Source: Flammeovirgaceae bacterium UBA5585 (GTDB lineage Bacteria; Bacteroidota; Bacteroidia; Cytophagales; Cyclobacteriaceae). Taken from it: DNA of 64,000 bases. Shown piece after piece: positions 56,251 through 64,000 of the stretch. The stretch covers positions 186,001 to 250,000 of the forward strand of contig DILT01000008.1 in NCBI GenBank assembly GCA_002425185.1. Direction: 5' to 3'. The notes below the pieces were generated by a model, which was not told the DNA's origin, ran no database searches, and saw nothing but the letters and a program-made list of their open reading frames with translations. How positions within the stretch are numbered: position 1 is the first letter of the stretch; each line of letters starts with the position of its first letter. The position numbers were made by a program, and so were the translations under genes.

Positions 56251-56882
56251 TTTCACGCTACCTTAAACTTGCTATCGTCATCATTATTGCGGGAACCATA
56301 GCTGCCTATGTACTGCTGGTGATCATTCCCAAACAATCGTACAATACCGCCAAAGCCATCGGAAAAGATTTTAGTGAAGCCTTTCAGTTTACACCAGAAG
56401 TAAAGGTGCGTAACACCATTGTGCTGCAGAAACAAACGGCTATACTCGAACTGGCCACCTTATCACAAAACTTTCAGCATCGCTACAACTGGAAAAATGC
56501 CTGGATGGGGAGCACCAAGCAGATCGAAATTTCCGGATCATTTGAAGCGAAATGCGGGTTTGATCTTCAAAAGAAGTTTTCGATCGTTCTGGAAAACAAT
56601 AAGGCAATTGTTTACCTGCCAAGTCCTAAAATTTTATCCCTCGAACCAAAGGCCGATTTAACCTTTAAAGATGAAAACGGCTACTGGAATTGGGTAAACG
56701 AAAACGACAGGACTACGGCAGTAAATGCCTTTATTTCCGATGCCCGAAATTTTGCGGCACAAGCTGCGTTTATTCAGGATACTAAAAAAGTCACGGAAGA
56801 AAAGCTCCGTGACCTTTTAAAAAGCCATGTTGATGAGGTGGATTTTGTGTATGACGAAGCTATAAGCCTGCCCGTACAATAA
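56247..56882 (+). CDS. DUF4230 membrane protein
   Basis: A 211-residue protein with one N-terminal membrane helix (about 6-27) and an outer domain that fits DUF4230: VRNTIVLQKQTAILELATLSQ, KQIEISGSFEAKCGFDLQK and NKAIVYLPSPKILSLEP, followed by RDLLKSHVDEVDFVYDE. The ATG overlaps the TonB-fusion stop by 4 bp (ATGA), so it is the third gene of the sigma operon. Function unknown. Confidence 0.85.
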   Translation: MISRYLKLAIVIIIAGTIAAYVLLVIIPKQSYNTAKAIGKDFSEAFQFTPEVKVRNTIVLQKQTAILELATLSQNFQHRYNWKNAWMGSTKQIEISGSFEAKCGFDLQKKFSIVLENNKAIVYLPSPKILSLEPKADLTFKDENGYWNWVNENDRTTAVNAFISDARNFAAQAAFIQDTKKVTEEKLRDLLKSHVDEVDFVYDEAISLPVQ

Positions 56883-56892
56883 GCATGTTTAG

Positions 56893-57636
56893 TTAAACAA
56901 CTTTTTTACGAATTAGCTTAGCATACGTACGGCTCACCGGAAAACTTTTACCGCTTTGCATTTTCACAATCATACCCCCGTTGAAATGCTTTTCAATTTC
57001 TTTCAGGAAGTTGATGTTAATAATTGTGCTGCGATGCACGCGAATAAAAGTTTCGGGATTCAGAATTTCTTCGAGCTTGCCTATACCTGAGGAGCTCACA
57101 AATTGATCATTCTTGGTGGTGAGTATGGTATAATCACCCGAAGCTTCCAGAAACATAATTTCCTCCACGGCCAGGTTAATCAGCTTCTCCGATTTCTGAA
57201 CAAAGATGTGCGAATCGTATGAGGTTTTGTTTTCAGTTTTAATGTTGCGCAAAAGCTCACCAACATTGTTCTGCTCCAGCTTCATGCGTTCAACAGCACG
57301 TTTTAACGCCAACTGAAAGCGCTCCTGATCAATCGGTTTTAACAGGTAATCAACGGCATTTTTTTCAAATGCCCGAATAGCATATTGATCGTATGCGGTG
57401 GTAAAAATCACATGCGGATCGTGGGTAATTTCATCCAGAACATCAAAGCCAGTCATACCCGGCATTTGTACATCCAGAAAAATCAGGTCAGGTTTCAACT
57501 GATCAATCAGGTCAACCGCATCTTTTCCCTTATTGGCCTCGCCCACAATAGTAATATTGGGCATTTGGTCGATATACTCCCGCAAAAGCTCCCGGGCCAG
57601 TTGTTCATCATCAATAATTAAACACGTTATGTTCAT
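56893..57636 (-). CDS. LytTR-family response regulator
   Basis: A 247-residue response regulator: receiver domain (1-120; phosphorylated Asp55 in LIFLDVQMPGMTGF, Lys in YLLKPIDQERF) and LytTR DNA-binding domain (about 145-247, FIRVHRSTIININFLKEIEKH). Such regulators bind direct repeats upstream of target genes. Its gene lies 74 bp downstream of the LytS-like kinase on the same strand; together they form one two-component system of unknown input. Confidence 0.93.
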   Translation of the reverse strand: MNITCLIIDDEQLARELLREYIDQMPNITIVGEANKGKDAVDLIDQLKPDLIFLDVQMPGMTGFDVLDEITHDPHVIFTTAYDQYAIRAFEKNAVDYLLKPIDQERFQLALKRAVERMKLEQNNVGELLRNIKTENKTSYDSHIFVQKSEKLINLAVEEIMFLEASGDYTILTTKNDQFVSSSGIGKLEEILNPETFIRVHRSTIININFLKEIEKHFNGGMIVKMQSGKSFPVSRTYAKLIRKKVV

Positions 57637-57710
57637 TGGGGTTGTTTTAAATCGTTCAGTTAATCAGTTTTTCTTTACTAAGGTAAACGCTGATCTGATC
57701 CTATCGGTAT

Positions 57711-58853
57711 CTAACCGGCAATACTTTTTATCTCAGTCTCTATCTCTTCAGGTTCGGCTTGTTGTGAATTTTCGGTCTTTTCATCTTCCGGAACAGGAAT
57801 AAAAAAGCTGACAGAATAGCCCCATTCATTTGAGCGGATGCGCAGACCCGAACTTACACCGAAAGAGTTCCGCAAGCGTTGGTCTGTATTTTTAATTCCT
57901 ACACCACTGGAACTTCCATCCATCACCTTCTTTGCATTTGAACCCAGGCCGTCATCCTTAACTTCAAAAAAGATCATGTGGTTAAAGCGTTTCACGATTA
58001 ACGTAATGGTACCACCTTCTTCTTTTGGTCCGATTCCGTATTTTACTGAATTCTCTACCAGGGGTTGCAAAATCATAGGCGGAATTTTAATGCCTAAACA
58101 GGTGAAGTCAATTTGCTTTACAAACTTTAAACGATTACCAAAACGCACTTGCTGAATTTTAATGTAGTTGTCAATGAAGTCCAGCTCATGAATAAGTTTT
58201 ACCATTTGGTCACCATGTGAATCGAGGGCATAGCGAAAAATATCGGATAGTTGGGTAATCACTTTACGTGCATTTTCTTTATTGGAGCCCACCAGCATGT
58301 TAATAGAGTTAAGCGTATTGAATAAAAAATGCGGATTGATCTGCGATTTTAATAACGACAATTGCATTTCACGATTTTTTATTGCCAGTTCTCCCTTTTC
58401 ATATTCCTTTCGTTGCAGTCCTTCAAAGTACCGGATGATATAATACACGGCTGCCGTGATGATATACTGATTTTGAAACTGCAGTCCGTCCCACCGTAAT
58501 AAACCAACCATATGTTCCTTCCAGTTATCCAGAAAAACGTAGCCCTCCACATAATCCTTTATATAATAAGAGAAGGAACCCATCAACAAAAAGAAAACCA
58601 GAATACCGGCTACGTGCCCGGTTATCTGAACATAAATTCTGAATTGAAAGAGAAAATTTGAATACAGTAAAATCAGGATAATGCACACGCAGAGGGCCTC
58701 CCACAGGTACAGAGCATTCCAAAAAACAAAGAAGAATGGGGTAACAAGTTTCCATTCCAAAAATGCGCTTACCGTAAAATTAATAAGGTACCACAGGCAA
58801 AGCAGTAAATACGCCCTTTTCCAAACACGCGGTATCTTTTCCAGGTTAATCAA
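57711..58853 (-). CDS. LytS-like sensor histidine kinase
   Basis: A 380-residue membrane kinase: four predicted helices (about 13-32, 38-58, 56-74, 78-98) and a cytoplasmic HisK/ATPase part with His175 in KSQINPHFLFNTLNSINML and the N/G-box-type blocks QPLVENSVKYGI and DDGLGSNAK, GVGIKNTDQRL. No separate sensor domain is evident, so the membrane part or partner proteins must sense. A Glu-rich tail (EEIETEIKSIAG) ends the protein. Forms a unit with the LytTR regulator. Confidence 0.93.
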   Translation of the reverse strand: MINLEKIPRVWKRAYLLLCLWYLINFTVSAFLEWKLVTPFFFVFWNALYLWEALCVCIILILLYSNFLFQFRIYVQITGHVAGILVFFLLMGSFSYYIKDYVEGYVFLDNWKEHMVGLLRWDGLQFQNQYIITAAVYYIIRYFEGLQRKEYEKGELAIKNREMQLSLLKSQINPHFLFNTLNSINMLVGSNKENARKVITQLSDIFRYALDSHGDQMVKLIHELDFIDNYIKIQQVRFGNRLKFVKQIDFTCLGIKIPPMILQPLVENSVKYGIGPKEEGGTITLIVKRFNHMIFFEVKDDGLGSNAKKVMDGSSSGVGIKNTDQRLRNSFGVSSGLRIRSNEWGYSVSFFIPVPEDEKTENSQQAEPEEIETEIKSIAG

Positions 58854-58973
58854 GCCGTTAAATTGTCTTTTAAAGTTACACAGAACGAAGACAAATCGGC
58901 TAAGGAATTCATTTTGGCGCTAAACCTGCAAAAATGAAGATAATCTTACCTGACGTTTGAAAGAACCTCATGA

Positions 58974-60209
58974 ATGATCATTTTTAGTAATTCCATGAGA
59001 TTAGGCCTTTTCATAGCGCTATTGAGCTTCCTTGCCCTTCAGGGGTGGGCACAAAAAATAACGGTGTCGGGGGTTGCTGTTGACAAAGAAACCCGCGAGC
59101 CACTGCCTTTTGCCTCGGTGGGTATTAAAGGAAAATCCATAGGTACAATTACCAATTTGCAAGGCGAGTTTGACTTTCATATTCCGAATGACTATCGAAA
59201 TGAAATTCTGGTGATTAGCATGTTAGGGTATGTTAATTACGAAGCCCCGGTGTGGACACTTCCGGCCAACCCAACCTTTGAACTTTCAAAATCAACAACT
59301 GTACTTAATGAAGTTGTGGTAACCGATTCACTCTCCGGTGGTGATATCCTTCGTATAGCCCTGAGCAGAATCGACACAAACTACCCAATGAAACCCTTTA
59401 TGATGGAGGGATTTTACCGTGACGTTAAAAAAGTTGCCAGCACAAACATTTCTCTACTCGAAGCAGCAGTAAAGATTTATGATGAAGATTATGCTGAGCC
59501 TCGAAACAAATACAAACTTCGCGAACGGGTTCGCTTAATAGAAGTGCGAAAGAGCCTAGGGTATGAAAGCAGATTTACGGCATATTTCGACCAGGATAAC
59601 TTACTGGAAGATTTACTGCTGCATAATAATATTCGCTACCGCCAAATAGAAGCACGCGAAGAAATGTACAATGCCATGACACGGCAGGCTGACTCCTATT
59701 ATAACGGTCATGAAATTTATGTGATCGCGCACACCAAAGATTACCTGCTGAAAATCTTTGTCGATAAACAGGACTACGCTATTGTTCATTTGGACTTTGA
59801 AACAGGCTCTTCTAATGAATTGGTTGGTAAAAAGAAGAAATTGGTAAGTCGCTTTGCAGGATTGCGAAAAACGATTGACTTCCGCCCGGTTGATGGAAAA
59901 ATGTATCTGAGTTACATGAGCATTACCTCAAAAGTAACCTGGCACGATATCAAAACTGACGAACTTAAATTTGAAACCGAATTATTTCAACAGTTGCTCA
60001 TTAATGAAGTAAAGCCCAATACCAGTGAGCGTATTGGCGGCACGGAGAAAATGCGCAACTATGGCTTACAGTATCAGGATCAGCCCTATAATAAATCCTT
60101 CTGGGATAACTACAACGTCATTAAAGATACACCACTTGATAAAAAAATCCTGGAGGACCTGGAAAAAGCAGGGCCGCTGCAAAAACAGTTTGAAGGAGGT
60201 AACAACTAG
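58974..60209 (+). CDS. Carboxypeptidase-like regulatory domain protein
   Basis: A 411-residue secreted protein: signal peptide (ending LALQGWAQ; ATG 58974 or 58995), carboxypeptidase-like domain (about 27-115, DKETREPLPFASVGIKGKSIG), then a region without a known name with DILRIALSRIDTNYPMKPFMMEGFYRDVKK and DNLLEDLLLHNNIRYRQIEAREE. A similar split, a carboxypeptidase-like module followed by a YPxxPxxxEGFYR block, occurs in many Bacteroidota proteins of unknown role. Its end overlaps the convergent aminotransferase by 4 bp. Confidence 0.83.
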   Translation: MIIFSNSMRLGLFIALLSFLALQGWAQKITVSGVAVDKETREPLPFASVGIKGKSIGTITNLQGEFDFHIPNDYRNEILVISMLGYVNYEAPVWTLPANPTFELSKSTTVLNEVVVTDSLSGGDILRIALSRIDTNYPMKPFMMEGFYRDVKKVASTNISLLEAAVKIYDEDYAEPRNKYKLRERVRLIEVRKSLGYESRFTAYFDQDNLLEDLLLHNNIRYRQIEAREEMYNAMTRQADSYYNGHEIYVIAHTKDYLLKIFVDKQDYAIVHLDFETGSSNELVGKKKKLVSRFAGLRKTIDFRPVDGKMYLSYMSITSKVTWHDIKTDELKFETELFQQLLINEVKPNTSERIGGTEKMRNYGLQYQDQPYNKSFWDNYNVIKDTPLDKKILEDLEKAGPLQKQFEGGNN

Positions 60210-61402
60210 TTGAGGAGTGAAAGGGCGTTCTTTATCCGCTTCAATGCCTCTCGCAAATCCTTTTCCGATGCTGCATACGAAAGCCGGATGCACTTTTCTT
60301 CACCAAAGGCACCCCCGGGCACCAGCGACACATGAGCCTTCTCGAGCATGTACATACAGAAGTCATCACCATTTTTGATCGTTCGCTCCCCATCCGATTT
60401 TCCATAATAGAAACTCACATCCGGAAAAAAGTAGAATGCTCCTTGCGGGTAATTGGATTTGATTCCCGGGATTTCCTTTAACAGGTTATAAACAATTTCT
60501 CTGCGTTTTTCATATTCCTTCACCATTGCAAATGTGGGGGCAAGGTCATCTGTAATGGCTGCGAGCGCTGCCCGTTGTGCAATGGAGCAATTGGCAGAAG
60601 TGAGCTGACCTTGCATTTTATTACAACCATCGGCAATCCATTTTGGTGCACCAATATACCCTACACGCCAGCCCGTCATGGCAAAACCCTTAGCAAAACC
60701 ATTAACGGTTATAGTGCGCTCGAACATGCCTGGCAAGGATGCAAAACTTACATGCTCACCAGTAAAGTTTATGTGTTCGTAAATCTCATCGGCAATCACT
60801 ACAATATTTTCGTGTTTGCTTACAACCTGTGCAATTGCTTCCAACTCCGAGCGTAAAAAAACAGACCCGGTAGGATTACACGGTGAAGAAAAAATGATAA
60901 TTCTCGTTTTAGATGTAATAGCCTCCTCAACCTGACTTGCCGTTACCTTAAAATCGTTTTCAATGCCCCCTTTTACCAAAACGGGTTTTGCTTCGGCCAG
61001 GCGCACCAACGCATCGTAACTAACCCAGTATGGAGAAAATATAATTACCTCATCTCCGGGATTAAGAATAGCCAGCATGGCATTCGCTATCGATTGCTTG
61101 GCTCCGTTGGAAACAACAATATTTTCAGCTTTATAGGGAACGTTATTTTCCTTTTGGTACTTCGCAGCAAGCGCTTCGCGCAAATCCTGATAACCGGCTA
61201 CCGGAGGGTAGGCAAAATACTTTCCGTCATCAATGGCTTTTTTCGCGGCTTCACAAATGTGTGCGGGTGTTTTAAAGTCGGGCTCACCCAGACTTAAGCT
61301 GATCACATCTATACCACGATTTTTAAATTCGCGGGCTTTGGCCGCCATGGCCAGTGTTGCTGATTCTTCAAAAGCGTTTAGCCGAATGGAGAGTTTATTC
61401 AT
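60206..61402 (-). CDS. Aspartate-type aminotransferase
   Basis: A 398-residue PLP aminotransferase (class I, 1-beta/AspC type of Thermus). Motifs: SLGEPDFKTPAHI at the N-terminus, FSSPCNPTGSVF, ADEIYEHINF (Asp-Tyr contacts with PLP) and the PLP Lys in VNGFAKGFAMTGWRVGYIG. LRLSYAAS-like CIRLSYAAS holds the C-terminal Arg that binds the substrate carboxylate. It very likely transaminates aspartate with 2-oxoglutarate; other substrates are possible. recR follows it upstream on the same strand after a 62-bp gap. Confidence 0.9.
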   Translation of the reverse strand: MNKLSIRLNAFEESATLAMAAKAREFKNRGIDVISLSLGEPDFKTPAHICEAAKKAIDDGKYFAYPPVAGYQDLREALAAKYQKENNVPYKAENIVVSNGAKQSIANAMLAILNPGDEVIIFSPYWVSYDALVRLAEAKPVLVKGGIENDFKVTASQVEEAITSKTRIIIFSSPCNPTGSVFLRSELEAIAQVVSKHENIVVIADEIYEHINFTGEHVSFASLPGMFERTITVNGFAKGFAMTGWRVGYIGAPKWIADGCNKMQGQLTSANCSIAQRAALAAITDDLAPTFAMVKEYEKRREIVYNLLKEIPGIKSNYPQGAFYFFPDVSFYYGKSDGERTIKNGDDFCMYMLEKAHVSLVPGGAFGEEKCIRLSYAASEKDLREALKRIKNALSLLN

Positions 61403-61464
61403 AGTTGTGAAGGAAAGACAACAAAGAAAAAGATTTATACCGGAATGATGAAACTTCCGGAAGG

Positions 61465-62073
61465 TTAATTGAACAGCGTTCTGCCAATGATGCTTCTGCC
61501 CAAGGTGATTTCATCGGCATATTCCAGATCACCACCCACCGGTATACCGCGGGCAATCACGCTTACTTTTACAGGAAAATCTTTAATGCGCCTGTGAATA
61601 TAAAAGGAGGTAGTATCACCTTCCATAGTGGGGCTCAACGCCAAAATAAGTTCCTTAACCTCCGATTGCCCATGATTGAGCCTATTAAGTAAGGACTCAA
61701 TCTTAAGCTCTGAAGGCCCGATGCCATTAATAGGAGAAATAACGCCTCCCAATACATGATATAAACCCCGGTATTGTGAAGTGTTTTCGATGGCCATAAC
61801 ATCGTTGGTGTTCTCGACAACGCAAACGGTTGAACGATCACGTTTATGACTTACGCAAATGCTGCAAACCTCGGCATCTGAAATATTATGGCATTGCGAA
61901 CAAAACTGAATGCCTGAGCGCAACTTGTTTAATGCTTCTGTAAGGGCAAACGTACTTTCTTCCTTCTCACGAATCAGGTGAAGCACCAGGCGAAGGGCTG
62001 TTTTTTTACCGATACCCGGAAGTTTGGAAATCTGGGCGACAGCTTCTTCAATAAGTTTAGAGGGGTAGTCCAC
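61465..62073 (-). CDS. recR: Recombination protein RecR
   Basis: RecR works with RecO/RecF in loading RecA at gaps. The 202-residue protein has the helix-hairpin-helix start (AVAQISKLPGIGKKTALRL), a four-Cys zinc finger (CSQC near residue 57, CSIC near 70), and the Toprim domain VVENTNDVMAIENTSQYRGLYHVLGG. The typical VIARGIPVGGDLEYADEITL end is present. The gene is preceded on the same strand by clpS after 14 bp. Confidence 0.96.
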   Translation of the reverse strand: MDYPSKLIEEAVAQISKLPGIGKKTALRLVLHLIREKEESTFALTEALNKLRSGIQFCSQCHNISDAEVCSICVSHKRDRSTVCVVENTNDVMAIENTSQYRGLYHVLGGVISPINGIGPSELKIESLLNRLNHGQSEVKELILALSPTMEGDTTSFYIHRRIKDFPVKVSVIARGIPVGGDLEYADEITLGRSIIGRTLFN

Positions 62074-62087
62074 TGGGCATTGAGTAA

Positions 62088-62369
62088 TTATAAAATTTTG
62101 GCATCAATCCCAACTTCACAAATGGCATCGCGCATGGGTTTCAGAAAATCAAACGTGCCGTTTTTTACGGTACATTTCCCTTTATGATGGATGATCCACG
62201 TACATTGTTCAGCTTGCTCCGTTGTATGCTTGCAAACTTTAATAAGTGTTTCAATTACGTGCTCAAACGTGTTGAAGTCATCATTGAAAACAACCAAATC
62301 CATCAATTCAGTAGTTTCTACTACTTCCAGTAAATCGGTAAATAGTTCTTCTTGATAAGCGCTTCGCAT
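62088..62369 (-). CDS. clpS: ATP-dependent Clp protease adaptor ClpS
   Basis: A 93-residue ClpS: LVVFNDDFNTFEHVIETLIKVCKHTTEQAEQCTWIIHHKGKC holds the Asn-Asp pair that binds the N-degron residue and the hydrophobic pocket. ClpS hands N-end-rule substrates to ClpA/ClpC. The C-terminal part (KPMRDAICEVGIDAKIL) is the usual end. It is 14 bp ahead of recR on the minus strand. Confidence 0.92.
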   Translation of the reverse strand: MRSAYQEELFTDLLEVVETTELMDLVVFNDDFNTFEHVIETLIKVCKHTTEQAEQCTWIIHHKGKCTVKNGTFDFLKPMRDAICEVGIDAKIL

Positions 62370-62468
62370 GGTGCCGAAATGATCTGTGCAAAATTAACAC
62401 AAAAACGACTTCTTTGGTTGATTTGGATTTGAAGGTATTTACTCATTTTTTGCAGGAAACTACAATCA

Positions 62469-63932
62469 ATGACGCCTACACTGGTCATTAGTATTATAAC
62501 CCTCTATTTCCTTGCCTTAATCCTGATTTCCTGGTTAACCTCGAAAGGGGCAGATACGCATACTTTTTTTACCGCTAACCGTCAATCGCCCTGGTACCTG
62601 GTGGCCTTTGGGATGATTGGCGCCTCACTATCTGGTGTCACGTTCATTTCAGTGCCGGGTAATGTTGGTAAAATAGGGTTCGGCTATTTTCAGGTGGTGC
62701 TGGGGTACCTGCTTGGATATTGGGCAATCATCGGCATACTCATGCCGCTCTACTACCGGTTGAACTTGATTTCAATCTATACCTACCTTGAACAACGCTT
62801 CGATTTTTGGTCGTACAAAACCGGAGCATTTTTCTTCATGGTTTCGCGCACCATTGGATCATCTTTGCGGCTATACCTGGCTGCCACAGTACTTCAGTTA
62901 TTTCTATTTGATGCATGGAACATCCCGTTCTATGTTACCGTTGCAACAACCATCGTTTTGATTTGGGTGTATACGAACAAAGGTGGGATCAAAACCATTG
63001 TGTGGACAGATACATTTCAAACATTCTTCCTGATTTCAGCCGTAGTCATTGCGGTTTGGCAAATTTCAAACCGCCTTGGCTATTCATTCACCGAAATGGT
63101 GGATGCCATTGAGCAAAGCAGATATTCTAAGATTTTTTACTTCGATGATGTAAACTCTCCGTTGTATTTCTGGAAACAATTTCTGGGTGGCGCATTCATT
63201 GCCCTAACGATGACAGGCATGGATCAGGAAATTATGCAGAAGAATCTCACCTGTCGCACACTCAGAGATGCGCAGAAAAATATGTTTTGGTTCAGCCTTA
63301 CGCTGGTATTTGTAAACTTATTATTTCTTGCATTAGGTGCACTGCTCTACCTTTATTCAGAAAAGAATGGCATTGCCATTCCGGCTGCAAGCGATGAACT
63401 CTTTCCAGCGCTTGCTTTAAATGAATTCAGTTTGGTGGTTGGGATATTTTTTATTCTGGGGATCACTGCTTCTTCTTATGCCAGTGCGGATTCAGCCCTT
63501 GCAGGATTAACCACCTCCTTCTGCATCGACTTTCTGGATTTTAAGAACAAGCCTGAGGTTGCTAAAAAGCGTCAAAAGCTTTTCGTACACATCGGATTTT
63601 CCTTGCTCTTCCTCATCATCATTCTGGTATTTAAAGAAATCAACAACCGCTCGGTGATTGATGCCGTGCTGAGTGTTGCCGGCTATACCTACGGACCATT
63701 ACTCGGGTTATTCTCATTTGGTTTGCTGACTAAGCGCAATGTGCGTGACAGACTGGTGCCCATAGTTTGTTTGCTCTCCCCGGCAATCTCCTATGTGTTG
63801 AGCGCAAATTCCAAAGCGTGGTTTGGTGGTTATGTCTTCAGTTTTGAAATCCTGATTGTAAACGGATTAATAACCTTTATTGGGCTATGGATCATTTCAA
63901 CGGCACCTGATCGACAAAGCAAAAGTCTCTAA
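62469..63932 (+). CDS. Sodium:solute symporter (SSS family)
   Basis: A 487-residue inner-membrane protein with about 13 helices. The SSS fold shows in the start (IISIITLYFLALILISWLTSKG, ANRQSPWYLVAFGMIGASLSGVTFISVPGNVG), a Na+-site region, GGIKTIVWTDTFQTFF (SSS signature) and SYASADSALAGLTTSFCIDFL. Substrate cannot be told; sialic acid, sugar or proline-type members look alike. Starts 100 bp from clpS in divergent orientation. Confidence 0.9.
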   Translation: MTPTLVISIITLYFLALILISWLTSKGADTHTFFTANRQSPWYLVAFGMIGASLSGVTFISVPGNVGKIGFGYFQVVLGYLLGYWAIIGILMPLYYRLNLISIYTYLEQRFDFWSYKTGAFFFMVSRTIGSSLRLYLAATVLQLFLFDAWNIPFYVTVATTIVLIWVYTNKGGIKTIVWTDTFQTFFLISAVVIAVWQISNRLGYSFTEMVDAIEQSRYSKIFYFDDVNSPLYFWKQFLGGAFIALTMTGMDQEIMQKNLTCRTLRDAQKNMFWFSLTLVFVNLLFLALGALLYLYSEKNGIAIPAASDELFPALALNEFSLVVGIFFILGITASSYASADSALAGLTTSFCIDFLDFKNKPEVAKKRQKLFVHIGFSLLFLIIILVFKEINNRSVIDAVLSVAGYTYGPLLGLFSFGLLTKRNVRDRLVPIVCLLSPAISYVLSANSKAWFGGYVFSFEILIVNGLITFIGLWIISTAPDRQSKSL

Positions 63933-63979
63933 AAAAGGAAAAGGCCACCCCTTTTGGAAGCGACCTTAACCCGATTAAA

Positions 63980-63996
63980 ACCAACCCCACGTTGGT
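63980..63996. terminator. Possible terminator at the right window edge
   Basis: ACCAAC (63980-63985) and GTTGGT (63991-63996) form a 6-bp stem; on the minus strand TTTAATC follows. It may end a leftward gene beyond the window, or the rightward symporter. Weak alone. Confidence 0.35.
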
Positions 63997-64000
63997 GTTG

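Noticed and set aside
1..64000. CRISPR arrays, tRNA or rRNA genes, transposases, phage genes
   Set aside because: Read through for regular spaced repeats, tRNA T-loop words and transposase motifs; none were found. Repeats seen are palindromes or short direct words only.

Overview
This window reads as the chromosome of a Bacteroidota bacterium, most likely of the order Cytophagales. I infer this from gene content, since no rRNA is present. Supporting features are SusC-type LSEVVVTGY motifs, a DUF5686 protein, a TonB-dependent receptor with an N-terminal carboxypeptidase-like domain, LytTR/LytS pairs, three ECF-type sigma factors, a Cys-type SelD with MnmH, few Shine-Dalgarno sequences and short leaderless-looking gene starts. 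Genes are dense on both strands. I see no rRNA, tRNA, CRISPR array, prophage or classical insertion sequence.

Layout. 1-3.2 kb: 5' part of apbE (leaving the window), ruvB, a DUF6883/DUF4926 gene pair and queG. 3.2-9.0 kb: an uncommon cluster with two esterases, an ATP-grasp ligase, a GCS2/YbdK-type carboxylate-amine ligase, a class I glutamine amidotransferase and a second ATP-grasp-like protein; it looks like a peptide or amide metabolite pathway. 9.0-22.8 kb: a small Bacteroidota protein, batD, aroC, a TPM-domain protein, a P-type ATPase, two tandem dicarboxylate symporters, an Nfu-type Fe-S protein, a secreted EEP nuclease/phosphatase and an outer-membrane receptor. 22.8-30.3 kb: a MntA/HepT toxin-antitoxin pair, an omega-amidase plus methionine aminotransferase, def, ruvX, a hemerythrin-like protein and a tail-specific protease. 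30.4-31.6 kb: a short AT-rich patch with a frameshifted lipoprotein gene. 31.6-41.1 kb: hmgA, purN, a UbiA prenyltransferase, a TonB-dependent receptor behind a TPP riboswitch, a BCCP-like protein, pyrH and frr. 41-47.5 kb: glutamine cyclotransferase, PAP2 phosphatase, a SigZ-like ECF sigma factor facing a 19-residue Cys-rich peptide, and a selenium locus (WYL protein, selD, mnmH) carrying a GxxExxY nuclease cassette bounded by inverted repeats. 47.5-58.9 kb: DUF5686, nadD, gmk and a sigma/anti-sigma pair on the minus strand, a VWA protein, then a divergent sigma factor / anti-sigma-TonB fusion / DUF4230 operon and a LytTR two-component system. 59-64 kb: an aspartate-type aminotransferase, recR, clpS and a sodium:solute symporter.

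The strongest unexplained signals are these. (1) A 27-bp palindromic sequence sits in frame inside two neighbouring genes, nadD and the DUF5686 gene, giving both proteins the same nine residues RLTG(A/V)VGQA; this resembles the protein-coding palindromic elements of Rickettsia. (2) A candidate ECF promoter, TTGCGTC-16 nt-CGTC, occurs with identical geometry upstream of the SigZ-like gene, the Cys-rich peptide and the PAP2 gene. (3) A 473-bp GxxExxY cassette with ~30-bp terminal inverted repeats has landed at the end of mnmH. (4) The amidoligase cluster at 3.2-9.0 kb has a product I cannot name.
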